Assembly (NCBI GenBank): GCA_002803225.1
Contig: NXFV01001601.1
Location: forward strand, 1 to 64,000
Reading direction: 5' to 3'
Length of the DNA: 64,000 nt
DNA from: Gamarada debralockiae
Taxonomy: Eukaryota > Ascomycota > Leotiomycetes > Helotiales > Hyphodiscaceae
Shown: positions 34,092-45,409 of the stretch, piece by piece
Numbering within the stretch: the stretch's first letter is position 1
How the letters are laid out: each line of letters opens with the position of its first letter
Made by a program: the position numbers and the translations under genes
Notes under the pieces: generated by a model
Databases searched by the model: none
The model's input: the letters and a program-made list of their open reading frames with translations, nothing else
Told to the model about the DNA's origin: nothing

Positions 34092-35171
34092 GATCGCAGT
34101 AGGGTCAGTGGCAAGGGGATTGAGTGACCGGAGGAAGTCAAGGATACAAAGGGGAATATTCAATTTAACTCCGACAGGGTAAATTTCAAAAGCCAATGAA
34201 GCTCCCTCAATATCCCGTAAGCCACCCGTAAGAATTCTTAGAGCAATCTCATCGTCATTCAAGTCCATGCCAACTAAGCGCAAGGCCATGGAACTCTAAA
34301 ACCCGGATTACTTGCCAAAGGTTTATCTTAGGCTAGTATTCTCCGCAGGGGAAAAGAATAGAAATCTTTATGTCACTTCCTTCTTTGGAAATCCTAACAA
34401 TTCCCTTCCTGTAACTTCCGCTTTGATCAACATGAATTCCATGACAATCCCGACTTCTCTCCTGTAAAGGTGATTCGGATTCTTGGCCGTAGCCGCAAAG
34501 CTTTTCATGGAGTTGATGCTCTAACTCATACAGTGATAGTCGTTGACTTCAAGCAATTCGGCACTCGGTATATCCCTTAGTAGGCTAGCTCATAGCCCGG
34601 TCTGCATCAACGTCACTAGCGCGAGGCTCGACAATGTAATTTTTCCGAAACAATTTTGATGACCTTTGTGTGCTTTCAATTGGAGATGACCTGACTCGGC
34701 GTTGACATCTAGAACTTCTAGGTCGGGAAGCCTCATATGTCAATGGTCTAGTACCTATTAGGTAGCTTGGGACGGAACGTCCGACAGCTGTATCCTTGAT
34801 GCGGGATGACAACACGGTTAGAAGAAACGATTAGCTTCGAACGGATTCACCAGATAAACTGAGAGCAACTTTGAGCTTCTTCCTGTGGGACTTGATTCTG
34901 CGCTGTTGAGCGATTTGCATCTTGAAGCGGGGTCATTTAAGAGGCTCTCACCACTCTTTTTGCTGCAGGTAGCACACCAATCCAACAAAATTCTCAATTG
35001 ATTCTTGAAGATGGTTAAGGAGTCCTTTGCAGTGGTTGGCGCACTAGCCAGCGCTGCCCAAGAGATCGAGATTAACTTGCAAACACCTTCGAAGTCTTGC
35101 GGTACGCCGCCGCACAGAAATTCGCAATCGCGGAACCTAAATGCAAGCACACATGAGAAGTAGATTTCAAA
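34092..35171. other. Unassigned stretch between two decayed redox genes
   Basis: Minus-strand frames (34818-35150 with SISWAALASAPTTAKDSLTI; 34585-34815) have coding-like composition but no recognised family. They could be remnants of another gene. Nothing else was identified. Confidence 0.3.
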
Positions 35172-36734
35172 ATGATGCTGACTAGACCAAGGAATTTCCT
35201 TTCAACCGAGAAAGACGGGGCTCTAGGTGACCTCGACAACTTTGTTGATGCTTCGTCTCCAATAGGGATTCTGGTAGATGGAAATCAAGGCAAAGATGTG
35301 CCAGGTCCAGCGAGTCCGCCCATAGATTGGTCCTACTATGAGGTATATCCGGATCACCTAGGGAACCACCAACGCCTCTTTGAACAGTATGAACCTGTTT
35401 TCAAAACCACTGACATGGATGGCACAGCATATTATACCACAGCCCCAAGTCGCAGACATTTGCTTTGCAGTGGACGGTTTCTGGTCGAAAAAATCAACAG
35501 TGACCACCCATTGTACGGAATCAAAGATCCGATTGCTGGTTTTTTCTTTCAGATATGAATGGCGAATCGTGGCATGACGTCTATCAATTTCTGGCACTAG
35601 CGTTGAGTCCCAAGGCCGTTCGACATTACACCCCTCAGATGCAGAATAGTGGCGAACAGTTATTCTAGGTCTTCGACGAATTGGACAGTAAGAGAGAAGC
35701 TTGGAATATATGTCAATATATGTTTAAGATGGGATCAACTGCAACAGGGAAGCTAGCACGAAGTATAGACTCGCATCACTTCGACGCCATAGACGCCCCG
35801 CTCCTCGACTTGGTGCGGACCGTGGGAGAAGTTTGGAACTCAACAAGAAAGTCTCGGCGATTGGGGATTGGCATTCGTAACTGCCTTGGGGAGCTCCGAA
35901 GCAATTGAGGGATAACAAAGCTAATGTGAAGGAGCTGGTCGACGCGGTGATGGAAAGGATTCTGAAAGAAGGGGACGCGGGAGACCTGCCAATCAATGAT
36001 GCTGCACTCAAAGCATTCTGAATCGTTGGATACTTCGTCCGTGCGACTGATCCAGATGGTAAGAAATTGCCTGAAAAGTACTGAGGCAATGCCACATTGG
36101 TGACGTCGGTGCGGGCTTCATCACAACAGCGTCTCCTATCATGGATTCTGTGCTCCCTTGTGTCGTACCCAGGGAATCAAGAGCGACTTCTCCAGGAGTT
36201 GGTCGACTATAGTGTTACTGAAGACACGGGATGGACACCAGATCATGCGAACTCACTGCCTTTTCTCGGAATTCTGTTCAAAGAAGCCCAACGCCTCCAC
36301 AACGCCTCCCATCAACCTGGCCGCACTGCTCTCGCAGATGTCATCATCCCAGGAGGATACAGAATTCCAGCAAACTCTGTTATAATCGTTGTAACCCACC
36401 ACATCCACAACAACCCCAAAATATGGGACGATCCAGTGAAGTTCGACTCCGATCGTCGGAACACGGACAAAGTAGGAACAGACACAAGATTGCTTATGTC
36501 CCATTTGCAGCTGGACCCAGAATGTGTATTCAACTTTGCGTTGGAGGAAGTAGAGTTATTATTTAGATGTTGATTTATCAGTATCAGTTCGAGAAGGTTG
36601 GAAATGATCCTGTGGAGTACGATCCCAGTTTCGAGTTGGTGAGGATGAACTTCTATGTCAGAGCAAAGAAGAGGACGAGTTGGCCTGAGAAGCTGAAAGG
36701 TAAAATAGTCGGCAGCGAATTATCCATCAAATGA
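35172..36734 (+). pseudogene. Cytochrome P450 monooxygenase, decayed
   Basis: P450 homology runs over 1.5 kb in several frames. An N-terminal part (PGPASPPIDWS, NHQRLFEQYEPVFKTT) leads to LALSPKAVRHYTPQMQNSGE before a TAG. Next are SHHFDAIDAPLLDLVRTVGE, DAVMERILKEGDAGDLPIND with a TGA, and LLSWILCSLVSYPGNQERL (I-helix side). The K-helix region FKEAQRLHNAS has E and R in place, and YRIPANSVIIVVTHHIHNNP follows. The haem motif FAAGPRMCI (FxxGxRxC pattern) is in another frame. At least four stops or shifts are present, so no full-length enzyme can be made. Substrate class is unknown. Confidence 0.75.
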
Positions 36735-37558
36735 AGAATTGTTCAACTGACACTGTCGGGGTCAAACCTCTCGCCCTGTCCCCAACATTCTGCTGCTACG
36801 GCCGACTCAGCTGGACGACAAAGTTTCTCCCACAAAACTCACACCATGATGGTTCATTGCCGAAAATCAACGCCGTATTGTTGGAAGTAAATGTGCGCTA
36901 ATTCAGATACGAGCACCATCGCGGTGTACGTTACAGTTTCACTCAACTCGCTGCGAGGATGGTACTGAAAGAGGAAGCAAAAGCGTTGAAAAGCGTGATG
37001 CTTTTAGCGATGCACTCCACTGTAAAATCCTGCTGGGTTGTTGATTGGGCTCCAAAGTTGATGACCGATGCGCCGTGGTCTCCAAATTCAGTAAAGCGCG
37101 CTCAGCCCCATTTCGGGATCGCCACTGTCAGCACGTTTTCAACCAACACAAAGCTTTTCGCTGTTACTTGATCGGCGCTGCTAAGCTCGAAGTACAGGCG
37201 GAGTCACGTTTAGAGGTGCTAGTGCATCGAACGATCTCCTGCGGTGGGCGTTCGGCATGTAGGGACGTGTCATATTGTCGCTTTGCACGCGTAGGTTGCG
37301 AAGCAATGCCTCTGAGGCTATGAAAATGCTTTAGGTCAGCAAAAGGAATGCCGACGACGCCTGAGAGTTAGGTAATTAAAGCAGTGATTCAATTAATATA
37401 AATCACTGCCCTTTGCGCCCAAGAACTGAATTCCTCATCACACACGAAGCATCACAGTCCAATACAACATCTCATCTACTTTCGGATTTTGAAATATCAG
37501 ACATTTCATCCTCTTAATCACCTGTTCATTTAGCAAGACATATTTTTCATCAGATACC
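36735..37558. other. Gene-free stretch and promoter
   Basis: No supported gene. About 37400-37558 is a pyrimidine-rich leader (CATCTCATC, TTCATCCTC) of the following gene. Confidence 0.4.
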
Positions 37559-38137
37559 ATGGGAATCATCAAGACAGCAATGATGTCCGGAGTCGGAATC
37601 TACGGAATAAAACAACTTGCGAAGGCACAAGAAACCCGCCGTTCAAGCCCCAACCCTAACGACTACCCTCGCAGCTACAACAACTATCCTCCTCAAGGAT
37701 ATCAACAAGGTACCGGCTACTGGGGACCATCCGGTCCACTGCCACGAGGAGCCCGCCAACCTCCTCGCGAAGACGCTTACTACGGCGAGAACCCCGACCA
37801 GCAACGACAATGGTACCCTGCACAAGGACCAGATGATGGTCGCTTTGCTCGCGGATACTCGACTGATTATGAGGACGAGAAGTATACTACGCAGGATGGG
37901 TACCAGGCTAGGGAGAGACAATACAACACTCCGCCTCCATATGGCGCACAACAGCAGGGCTATCAACAGCCGGCTCTTCCCTATGAGTCTCATGGACGCT
38001 CAAGTCCTTCTGGCGCTGGAGCGGCGGGGTTGTTGGGAACGGCCATGGAGTTTGTTGGGAATCAGCATGGCGGGGATGGAAAGAAGGGGAAGAAGGGCAA
38101 GAGCAGCGATATGATCAGTGAATTCTTGAGCAAATAG
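37559..38137 (+). CDS. Small disordered Tyr/Gln/Pro-rich protein
   Basis: An intronless 192-residue protein. The ATG at 37559 sits in a good context (ATACCATGG). Residues 1-24 are amphipathic (IIKTAMMSGVGIYGIKQLAK); the bulk is disordered with YPPQGYQQG, PPPYGAQQQGYQQP and similar patches. The C-terminal third has AAGLLGTAMEFVGNQ and a Lys/Gly run (KKGKKGK) before SSDMISEFLSK. Such sequence is prone to phase separation or membrane association. I recognise no domain. Coding status is supported by length, a normal leader and codon pattern. Confidence 0.7.
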   Translation: MGIIKTAMMSGVGIYGIKQLAKAQETRRSSPNPNDYPRSYNNYPPQGYQQGTGYWGPSGPLPRGARQPPREDAYYGENPDQQRQWYPAQGPDDGRFARGYSTDYEDEKYTTQDGYQARERQYNTPPPYGAQQQGYQQPALPYESHGRSSPSGAGAAGLLGTAMEFVGNQHGGDGKKGKKGKSSDMISEFLSK

Positions 38138-39599
38138 GGATCGCGCCGCTGAAAGAAGTTTTGCATGTCGCTTGGACTGAGCTTTTGGGAAACATTTTGA
38201 CGTCGCTGCTGTCACTATAGTTGGAGTTTGTTCAGAGAATTTGTTCATAGACTTTTGCATAGTACCAATTTGGAGGATGTTTTGTGAATTCAATCTTATC
38301 CTGCCTTCCGAAGCTTGCCATGCATTTTGATACACCGCTAATTAAGCAAAAGAGGGGCATCTAGAAAAGAAACAGACACCGCCCCAGCTATGAGATAGAC
38401 AACTGAGGAGTGACTGGAGTTAAGATCCTGGTCATAGCTTTGACACACTGCTAAGTAGGGTTTCAAAAACACAAAATTTTCTTAGGTACTACTAGTCTTG
38501 CGAATTGTGGGGAACGGGAACTTCCCTGCCCTTGATATCAACAGTAAGAAATCAAATAACAACAGAAATGATAAGGCCAAGATGAAATACCTAATGATTG
38601 TGCCTTAGGATCACTAAACGATATATCCAGAAACAGAATGACGTTGGAGCAAACAAAAACGGAAACGTCGTCAGCCTTCAGGCAGTCTTGCTACTTTTGC
38701 ACTACTCCTAATCCTACTCCTATACTTGGGAGCAACGGATATTGATATTACTTAGCAAAAATCCTCTTGGACATTCGGATTCCTTATATACTTCACCAAA
38801 GAAGTTTCAGTCCATATACCAAATCATGCGCTGATACATGAGCCACAAAATTAGCAGGTAGCCTTGAAGTTCAATCTAACAAAGGACCAGGTCACCGATC
38901 CATGCACATCACACTGATTCCTACCATAAGAGATGCATTTGTATGTCTGTAGAGTTGTGTGAGGAAAGACTCTGGAGGATGCTGAGAGCTTTATAGGATT
39001 CGATGAAAGCCTCGAAGCGGTGCTCGGCAGTGAGTGAGTGAATTTAAGTGTGAGTGTAGTGAATAATTCATACCTTCTATGGCTTTTCGAACATCTTTAA
39101 TGGGCGGGATTGAGATGTATAGGAACATCCCTGTCCCAACTTCCAAACTTTTCTCTACCAAAACATCATTCGTGAAATTTGAATTTCTATGGAGCCTGTG
39201 ATGGGACGTTCGGCGAAGAGCCTGGGCATCGTTGTGATTTTATCGTCTCGAGAATGTAGTCCCTGATGAGTTTCCACAAGATGCAGTAGAAGGTTGTAAA
39301 TGAAATACACGTAAGGGACTGAAAAAAATCAACGAGAAAGGAAATCATAATGATATGAGGACTGATAGTGATAAAAGTAGGTTGTGGTGAAATGCTTAGG
39401 AGAGTTGCGCCTTGCACCAAAAGGATGATGAGATTTTTGGGGGGAGAATTGAGAGACACGAAAACTAGAAGACCAATCCCAAAACGCTGCCTTGATTGTT
39501 GAGTCTTGATGCACGATAATATTGAGGTTCGCATATTCCTTTCTGGACCTGGTATATCTTCATGCCACAATACTTCTACCCCCTAAAATATCTCAGCCC
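38138..39599. other. Gene-free stretch, 1.5 kb
   Basis: AT-rich with only short frames; nothing recognised. It lies between the 3' ends of convergent genes. Confidence 0.4.
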
Positions 39600-41877
39600 T
39601 CAAGCCCCTAAGCTCGGCTCAAACCTCATCATTTCATTCAGCATCTGTAAGCTAAACCCATCACCCTCGCACAAACTGAGTAACCACTCCGCATCCATCT
39701 GTCCCACCTCTCCATGTCTGCCTTCCCAACGCCCCACAGCGCCAGGACTATTATGCGTTTCTGGCATATAACTAAACACATCTGCTTCCCCACCAGTTCC
39801 AGCTCCAGCTTGCACATCAAATGCGTACTCGGTTGACGCACCAGTGGGCGCAGCGGAGTTGCTATTGTCCTCACCGTTACTCGGGGATCCCCGAACATAA
39901 CTCTCTTGCGCCGCACCCGCGAAGCCGGGCGAGAAATCACTCACGCCAACACCGGCATTGCTCTTCAAATCCAGGTGTCTTTGTTGAGGTGTTCTCGCTG
40001 TCATCATGGGAGAGGAGAGGTTGGGTTCAGGAGCGGGGTTTGAGGGTGGAGGAAGGCGAGCGAGGAATTCCATCGTTGCACCGATGACGGCTTCGAGCGC
40101 ATCGCGGTACTTTTTGACAACTGGTGTGCGTTCGGCCATTACGAAGAGTGCCGATGAACAGGCGCGCAGGTCGTTGGAGACGGTGAATGTCCAGAGGGTT
40201 GGGGAGAGGAAGAGGCAGTAGCTGGGTTGTGTAAGGGTGAGGGAAATAGGGAAGGGGAAGAAGAGGGTGCGAACGTACCACATGGTGACTCCAGCTATGA
40301 AGACGGAGTGCAGAGCAATGAAAGAATGGCCGTACGAATCACGCTGATGCAGCCGTTTGAAGATCTGGCAAATTTGTCCTGACGCTTGGAGGCAGAGAGC
40401 AATGCGTTGGTCTGTCGGCGGGAGGATCATGAGGAAGGGTTGAAGAAGCAAGCGGACAGCTTTGTAATAGTGCATGTTGAGGTAGTCCGACTCATATGGA
40501 GTAGAAGGAGGGAGAGCTCGATGCCAATCTTCTAGTAATCGCAGAGTTGGACTGATCTTTGAGACGAGACTGGCGATTGGGCGGTCAACGCGATAAACTG
40601 TCCCTTGGATATGAGATTCCAAGCGCTTGAGACGGATGCATTGAACCCCAAGAGTGATGTTCGATGATGGCCGAGAAGCTTGAAAGGTCGGAGATGGGGA
40701 TACGGCCAATGTGCGAGCGATCAATCCATCATCTCGGACGGTATCATCGATTTCGAGGGGAAGTGAAGCGTCGATATCCCGATCTGCGATACTGTACGGC
40801 CTCCCAAGGGAAACAGCAATGAGGCGCTCCAGGAAATACACAGTCCAGAACAGCCTCCTCCTCAATTGACCTTCGTACGGTGGCACATTCCCATAATGTG
40901 CTTCCCGATGCAATCCCAGATCCACACACGTCCTCATCGCCAACCCAATCATGTACCAAATTCCCGAATTCGACGGACTCCTCAAATTATAAAGGACCAG
41001 CAGCGTCATCGCCTCAATGTTATGCACCGAATGGGATTCCCTCGCCGCAGAAATATATTGTAGGGCCGTCATAAAGAAATTCTCCGGAGGCGTATAGTCG
41101 TATTGCTCCGTCAACTTCAACATCGTCGCCCCAATCGCATATATCATATATATCTTAAACGTCCCATATTGATCCTGCGGACTCGAATTGTTCTGGATAA
41201 ATCGATTCGCATGTCGTTCCAAAATATCCTTTCGATCCAGAAACGGGTATCGTAAATGCAATCGCGTGAAATATGCATCCAGGATCCGTCCTCCCATATC
41301 ATCGTTTGGCGGCCCAGCACTATTCCTCTTCAAATCCGCGATGCTGATTGATTTAAGCTGCATCTGGCTGACTGTCGATTCAAGCGCCTTATTCCATACC
41401 GTCGCTTGCACCATCTGTCCCAAATTCGTAGCCAGGGAGAATCCGGATGAAGATCCAACGTAAGCTGCTTCTCCACCCAGACTCACGAAGCCTACAACAT
41501 CCGCGATATTGCTCTTCCTCCTCTCCTCTTCCGAGGAAGTCGGGGATGCCACATGTTGGGCATCGAAGTGGTCGTGTGAGGGGTCGCGTTTTCCGGTTAG
41601 AGGAGCATTGGCGTATGCTGCGAGTTGAGCTTCGAGAAAGGATATCCGTTCGAGGAGAGCTTGATTGGGACCACTACACACGTCAGTCCTGGCCGCAACA
41701 TCGCAGATCTGAAAGGTACCTTTGATACTCCTCAATGGCAGAAGGAGGCTGGATACAATTCTCCTTGGCATTCGCACAATTGGCACAGACAGGGAAGCCA
41801 TGACATTTCTGTTTTCTCGTCCGACAGCGCTCACACGATTTCCTGGCGCGTTTGGAGGGACGTGGATTGTCATCCAT
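39600..41877 (-). CDS. Zn(II)2Cys6 transcription factor, second copy
   Basis: Exons 41877-41720, 41673-40279 and 40221-39600 give 724 residues; introns are 46 and 57 bp. The N-terminal zinc cluster reads SCERCRTRKQKCHGFPVCANCANAKENC (residues about 14-41 at its Cys frame). Exon 2 opens with a dimerising heptad region, NQALLERISFLEAQLAAY. The fungal-specific domain is complete (YFTRLHLRYPFLDR, GLAMRTCVDLGLHREA, RRRLFWTVYFLERLIAVSLG). The Gly/Ser-rich C-terminus ends in WLLSLCEGDGFSLQMLNEMM, a plausible activation segment. Its targets are unknown; the nearest genes are the disordered protein and the transposon. Confidence 0.88.
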
Positions 41878-43202
41878 GGTCTGCTGCTGAAAGGCTGAAG
41901 GGTTCTGCTCGCGCAGCAGGATTTGCTTTTGCTTCAGATATGAGGGCCATAGTTAAGTGGGTGACGTCCATGTTAGTAATGAGGAGAAAGATACCGGGGG
42001 GAGAGTGTGTGCTGAAGATGGAGCTCTTATCGCTCTGATAAGGCTGGCCCAGACCAATCGCTGAAGTTAGCCGTGTGGCTTCAAAGTTGCCCGAATTACA
42101 AATGCCGAGGCCTGCCTGAGTGGAGTTTTGCCAGCAGCCGAGCCCCTATATGAAATAGGGGCTCGTTTCAGTCATTTGGAGTTCTCAAATTGACGAGGTA
42201 AACCGGCAGGAGGTGCTCAATGCGCTCTTGTGCTCGGAAATTTAAGATGATCTACAATCCCGCCAACACCACTGCCGAATTCAGAGCTCAGCAGATTACT
42301 GGAGAATCTACGCTACTGCGCACGAGCCGGAAAATCTGGGGCTTCCGCACATCACATGGCATGCATCACTAGACTCAGAATGCGCTCGTAGAAAAACATT
42401 CATTCAATGACCCACACCTCTCACGACGTGCCATGCAGCGAATTGTTTCTTTGGAGGTATGTTTGTTGCTCGAATAATGTCCATCTTTCTTTACAGCGAA
42501 AGGTGGATCGTCTCCGCCGACACTCTATTGCTGAATCCTCATTGTCCATGTCCTGGCCATATGTCTTCTGCCAATGGTTTTTCCAGCAGTTTCGGTGCCA
42601 CGTAATGATGATTTTTCACACCAAAATGCTCGTCGCAAATGGCGTGGAACATGTCCCAGATGACTTCCTCTTTTGTAACTTCCTCCTCCTTACGGAGAGC
42701 TTCCAAAAGGATGCATGATATATCTGATCTGTTTTTCAGTCCATTCTTATCCTAAACATGCAGGTCCCACATTTCCTGCTCATATGCTTTTCCGCTTCTT
42801 GCTCAGATTTGAGAGCCTGGAGATCACTGAGGAGAGCATGGAGACCTTCACAACTTTTCTAAAGTGTCTCTGCCATTTACAAATAACATTAAGCTAGCAT
42901 CGACGCGTCATCGATTGCATTGTACAGTTCTAGATTTAATTGCCACCAATGCTGTGTGACATCAACACTTTTCTTCACGTAGGAATCAAGGTGTATCTCA
43001 CAAGTCTGTGGAACGCTTCCGAGTGAGCAATATTGTATGAGCCGATGAACTGATAGGCTCTGTGATGATCCGTCTTTGCTGGGCCTTGTGAGGTGCTACA
43101 GACTAACAAAAACATCTCATAACTATAAGCATAGATTCCCAAGCGGCGGACCTTGGAGACTGGTCAAGAGACATTAGAATAGTGATAGAAAGCGGACTGA
43201 TA
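41878..43202. other. Promoter region with a possible gene remnant
   Basis: The first 400 bases are the regulator's promoter. On the minus strand at about 42530-42760 a coding-like run (LEALRKEEEVTKEEVIWDMF, then CDEHFGVKNHHYVAPKLLEK) is bounded by stops and belongs to no family I know. It may be a fragment of a lost gene. Confidence 0.35.
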
Positions 43203-43204
43203 TA

Positions 43205-43227
43205 CAGTAAAATCTGGCTATAACGAA
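43205..43227 (+). repeat. Left terminal inverted repeat
   Basis: 23 bp starting CAGTAAAATC, matched base for base by the reverse complement of 45385-45407; preceded by TA. Confidence 0.85.
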
Positions 43228-43561
43228 TTCGGATATAACGAATATCTGGCTATAACAAATTTTTTCGGGGACTTTTTAAAATTAGGTGGTATTTTACATT
43301 ATATAACGAATATCTCGCTATAACGTAATACAAACAAAAATTTTTAAAATTTATTATATCTAAATTTATCTTTTACACCTAAAAATAGCTTTAATTAAGA
43401 AACCTAATACTTAAAAGTATACGTTAAAAGTATATTATTAATCTACTACCCTTCTTAAACTTAAGTATAATGCTTTGTAGACTTGTTTTTAGTTATAATA
43501 TAGTAAACGCATTTTAAAGTCAATAGTTTTAAATATCCTTTCCTTGAAATATCTTTACCTT

Positions 43562-43575
43562 AATATAATATCTTT
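43562..43575. repeat. Left target-site duplication of the nested element
   Basis: AATATAATATCTTT, repeated exactly at 44279-44292 on the other side of the insertion. Confidence 0.8.
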
Positions 43576-44278
43576 GGGGGGAAGTTGTGTGGGCAGACAC
43601 TTCCTGGAACACAAGCCCGTGTTCGGTAGACTAGTGGGTTGGCCGGCGACGACCTGGCTAGTCTTCGGCCGTAAGTGCTGTGTTGTAGGGTTCGAATCCC
43701 TGCCCCCCCACCTAGGGCTTGGCGACCCCTAGTTCTGTCACGTGGCATTGCCCCCACGTTAAAAGCAAAGGCAGGCGTCCGGAAGCCTTAAGAAGGATTA
43801 GAGTACTACTACTGTCTAGTATAATAATACAGAGGAGTAAATAGCTTGCCAGCTATTCAAATATAGGCCACTTCTTCCTCGAGTGATTCAAGGGATAGCG
43901 CAATTCTGAGCAGAAGGGGCCTCTTCAGGCATTTGCCAGCAAAGGGTCGGTGAGGGCTTTTAGTAGGCAAAGGGCAGGAAAAGGGGTTTTCTGAATATTA
44001 CAGATCACAAAGGCTGAGCCACAATCTACTTCTATGTCATGTATTTACAGAATCTTGTATAATAGATTGTTGATGGATAGCCAGCTGAGGTTAATGTAAG
44101 AGAACGTGACAGCGAGGACACTAGTGCTTTGGAACGCTGGCGGTGCGCCGACTTACAGAAAGAGAATGATGGATTGAGTCTAAGGGTTTTTGTCCGAAGA
44201 GGTTTCCCTTAGGTGTAAATAGCAGTACCCGCGTGGCCCATTGGCACAATCGGTGTAAGAATAATCAATCAATCAATC
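43576..44278 (+). mobile_element. SINE-like retroposon nested in the DNA transposon
   Basis: A 703-bp block of normal base composition interrupts the AT-rich transposon. It is flanked by an exact 14-bp duplication and ends in an (AATC)n tail just before the right copy. Its 5' part has pol III promoter features: an A-box-like TAGACTAGTGG (43627-43637 region) and a perfect B box GGTTCGAATCC (43689-43699) inside a T-arm-like hairpin. CCCCCCA follows, which can pair with the GGGGGG at the 5' end. These are marks of a tRNA-derived SINE moved by target-primed reverse transcription. At 135 nt the tRNA-like part is too long to be a working tRNA. It has not been RIP-mutated like its host. Confidence 0.68.
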
Positions 44279-44292
44279 AATATAATATCTTT
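44279..44292. repeat. Right target-site duplication of the nested element
   Basis: Exact copy of the 14 bases at 43562-43575. Confidence 0.8.
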
Positions 44293-45384
44293 TAATATAG
44301 ATTAGAAATATATAAAAGATCGAATATAAGAGGTCTTAAAGAAAGTATTATTTTAAGTGGGAATAATAATATAAGGAACTTAAAAAGTTAATATCAAAAG
44401 ACCTCTTATAATTTAAGGCTATAAAGCTTTAAGAGTAACTTCCTTAATACTTAAGAGTCTAATGTTATATATAGTATTATATAAAATTTCTAAGTAAGAT
44501 TGTAGGCAATTGACTTTAGGGTACGTCCTTTGCTTCTAATCTTTAATTTAATTTATTTATAGTTATATAAGGTATTAAAAAAGCTATCTAAACCCTATAA
44601 AACTAAGGATATATCTAATAAGCTATAAATATAAAGTAGTTTATTAATCTTATTAAAAAAGAGGTTATAAAGTAGTCTAATAAGATAATTAAAGCAATTG
44701 TAGCGCGTTACTAGGCAAAGAAAGACACAAAGTATATAATAAGAGCCTAGCTCCTAAAGATATACAAGTGATTTCACGGGTGACTTTATAGGCGATTTTA
44801 TATAGTAACTATTACTTGAGCTAGGCTTAATATATTTATATAGTCAAGGATAGTCAGCGATTAGTTAGTAGTAGTTAGCGTACAGTTAGTTGCAAAGTCA
44901 GTAGTAGTATAGCTAGCATATAAAGGCAAGAGCTAAAAGTAAAGGATAAGTAAGGTATATTGACCTTACTTTAGAAAAGCAAGCTTGAGTTTATATTGTA
45001 CAAGCGCGCTAATACTACAAAACCTCTTTTCAATACAAATCACTATTATCTCCCTTCCCTTGTTACTACTTCTCTAATATATTATAATCCCTCCTATTGC
45101 CCTCTAGCTACTACTAGTTATTACAAAGTGATAAGAAAGTTAAAGAATAAGTCTTTTTAATTTTAGATTCTAAGGCTATTAAAGTTATAGGAATTTTACG
45201 TGTATATAAGGAGCAATAATTAAAAGAGGATAGTAGTTTTGGATGTATTTTAACGGCCTAAGAGAGAGTCTATTTGGCTTGTAGAACAGCGGGGGAATTA
45301 GCTAAGTAATACAAATTAAGCACGTGATTTATTTGGCTATACCGAAAATCTCTATATAACGAATATTGGAAGTGATTTTAAAGG

Positions 45385-45407
45385 TTCGTTATAGCCAGAT
45401 TTTACTG
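45385..45407 (-). repeat. Right terminal inverted repeat
   Basis: Reverse complement of the left repeat; followed by TA. Confidence 0.85.
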
Positions 45408-45409
45408 TA

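Larger units (their letters stand above)
43205..45407. mobile_element. Degenerate Tc1/mariner-type (pogo/Fot1-like) DNA transposon
   Basis: The ends are perfect 23-bp inverted repeats beginning CAGTAAAATCTGGCTATAAC. They are flanked on both sides by TA (43203-43204 and 45408-45409), the target duplication of Tc1/mariner elements. The CAGT terminus is like the pogo/Fot1 branch. The left end has extra TATAACGAAT copies just inside. The interior is extremely AT-rich with no open transposase frame, as expected after RIP mutation. Without the nested insertion the element would be about 1.5 kb. Confidence 0.8.

Noticed and set aside
37617..38114. 165-residue overlapping frame in the disordered-protein gene
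   Set aside because: Frame-shifted shadow; the other frame has the better start, leader and composition.
39821..41725. Plus-strand frames opposite the second Zn2Cys6 regulator
   Set aside because: No similarity to any family, and the sense gene is complete.
43575..43710. A functional tRNA gene
   Set aside because: The B box and T-arm are good, but the span is about 135 nt, the D and anticodon arms do not fold normally, and it lies at the head of a retroposon.
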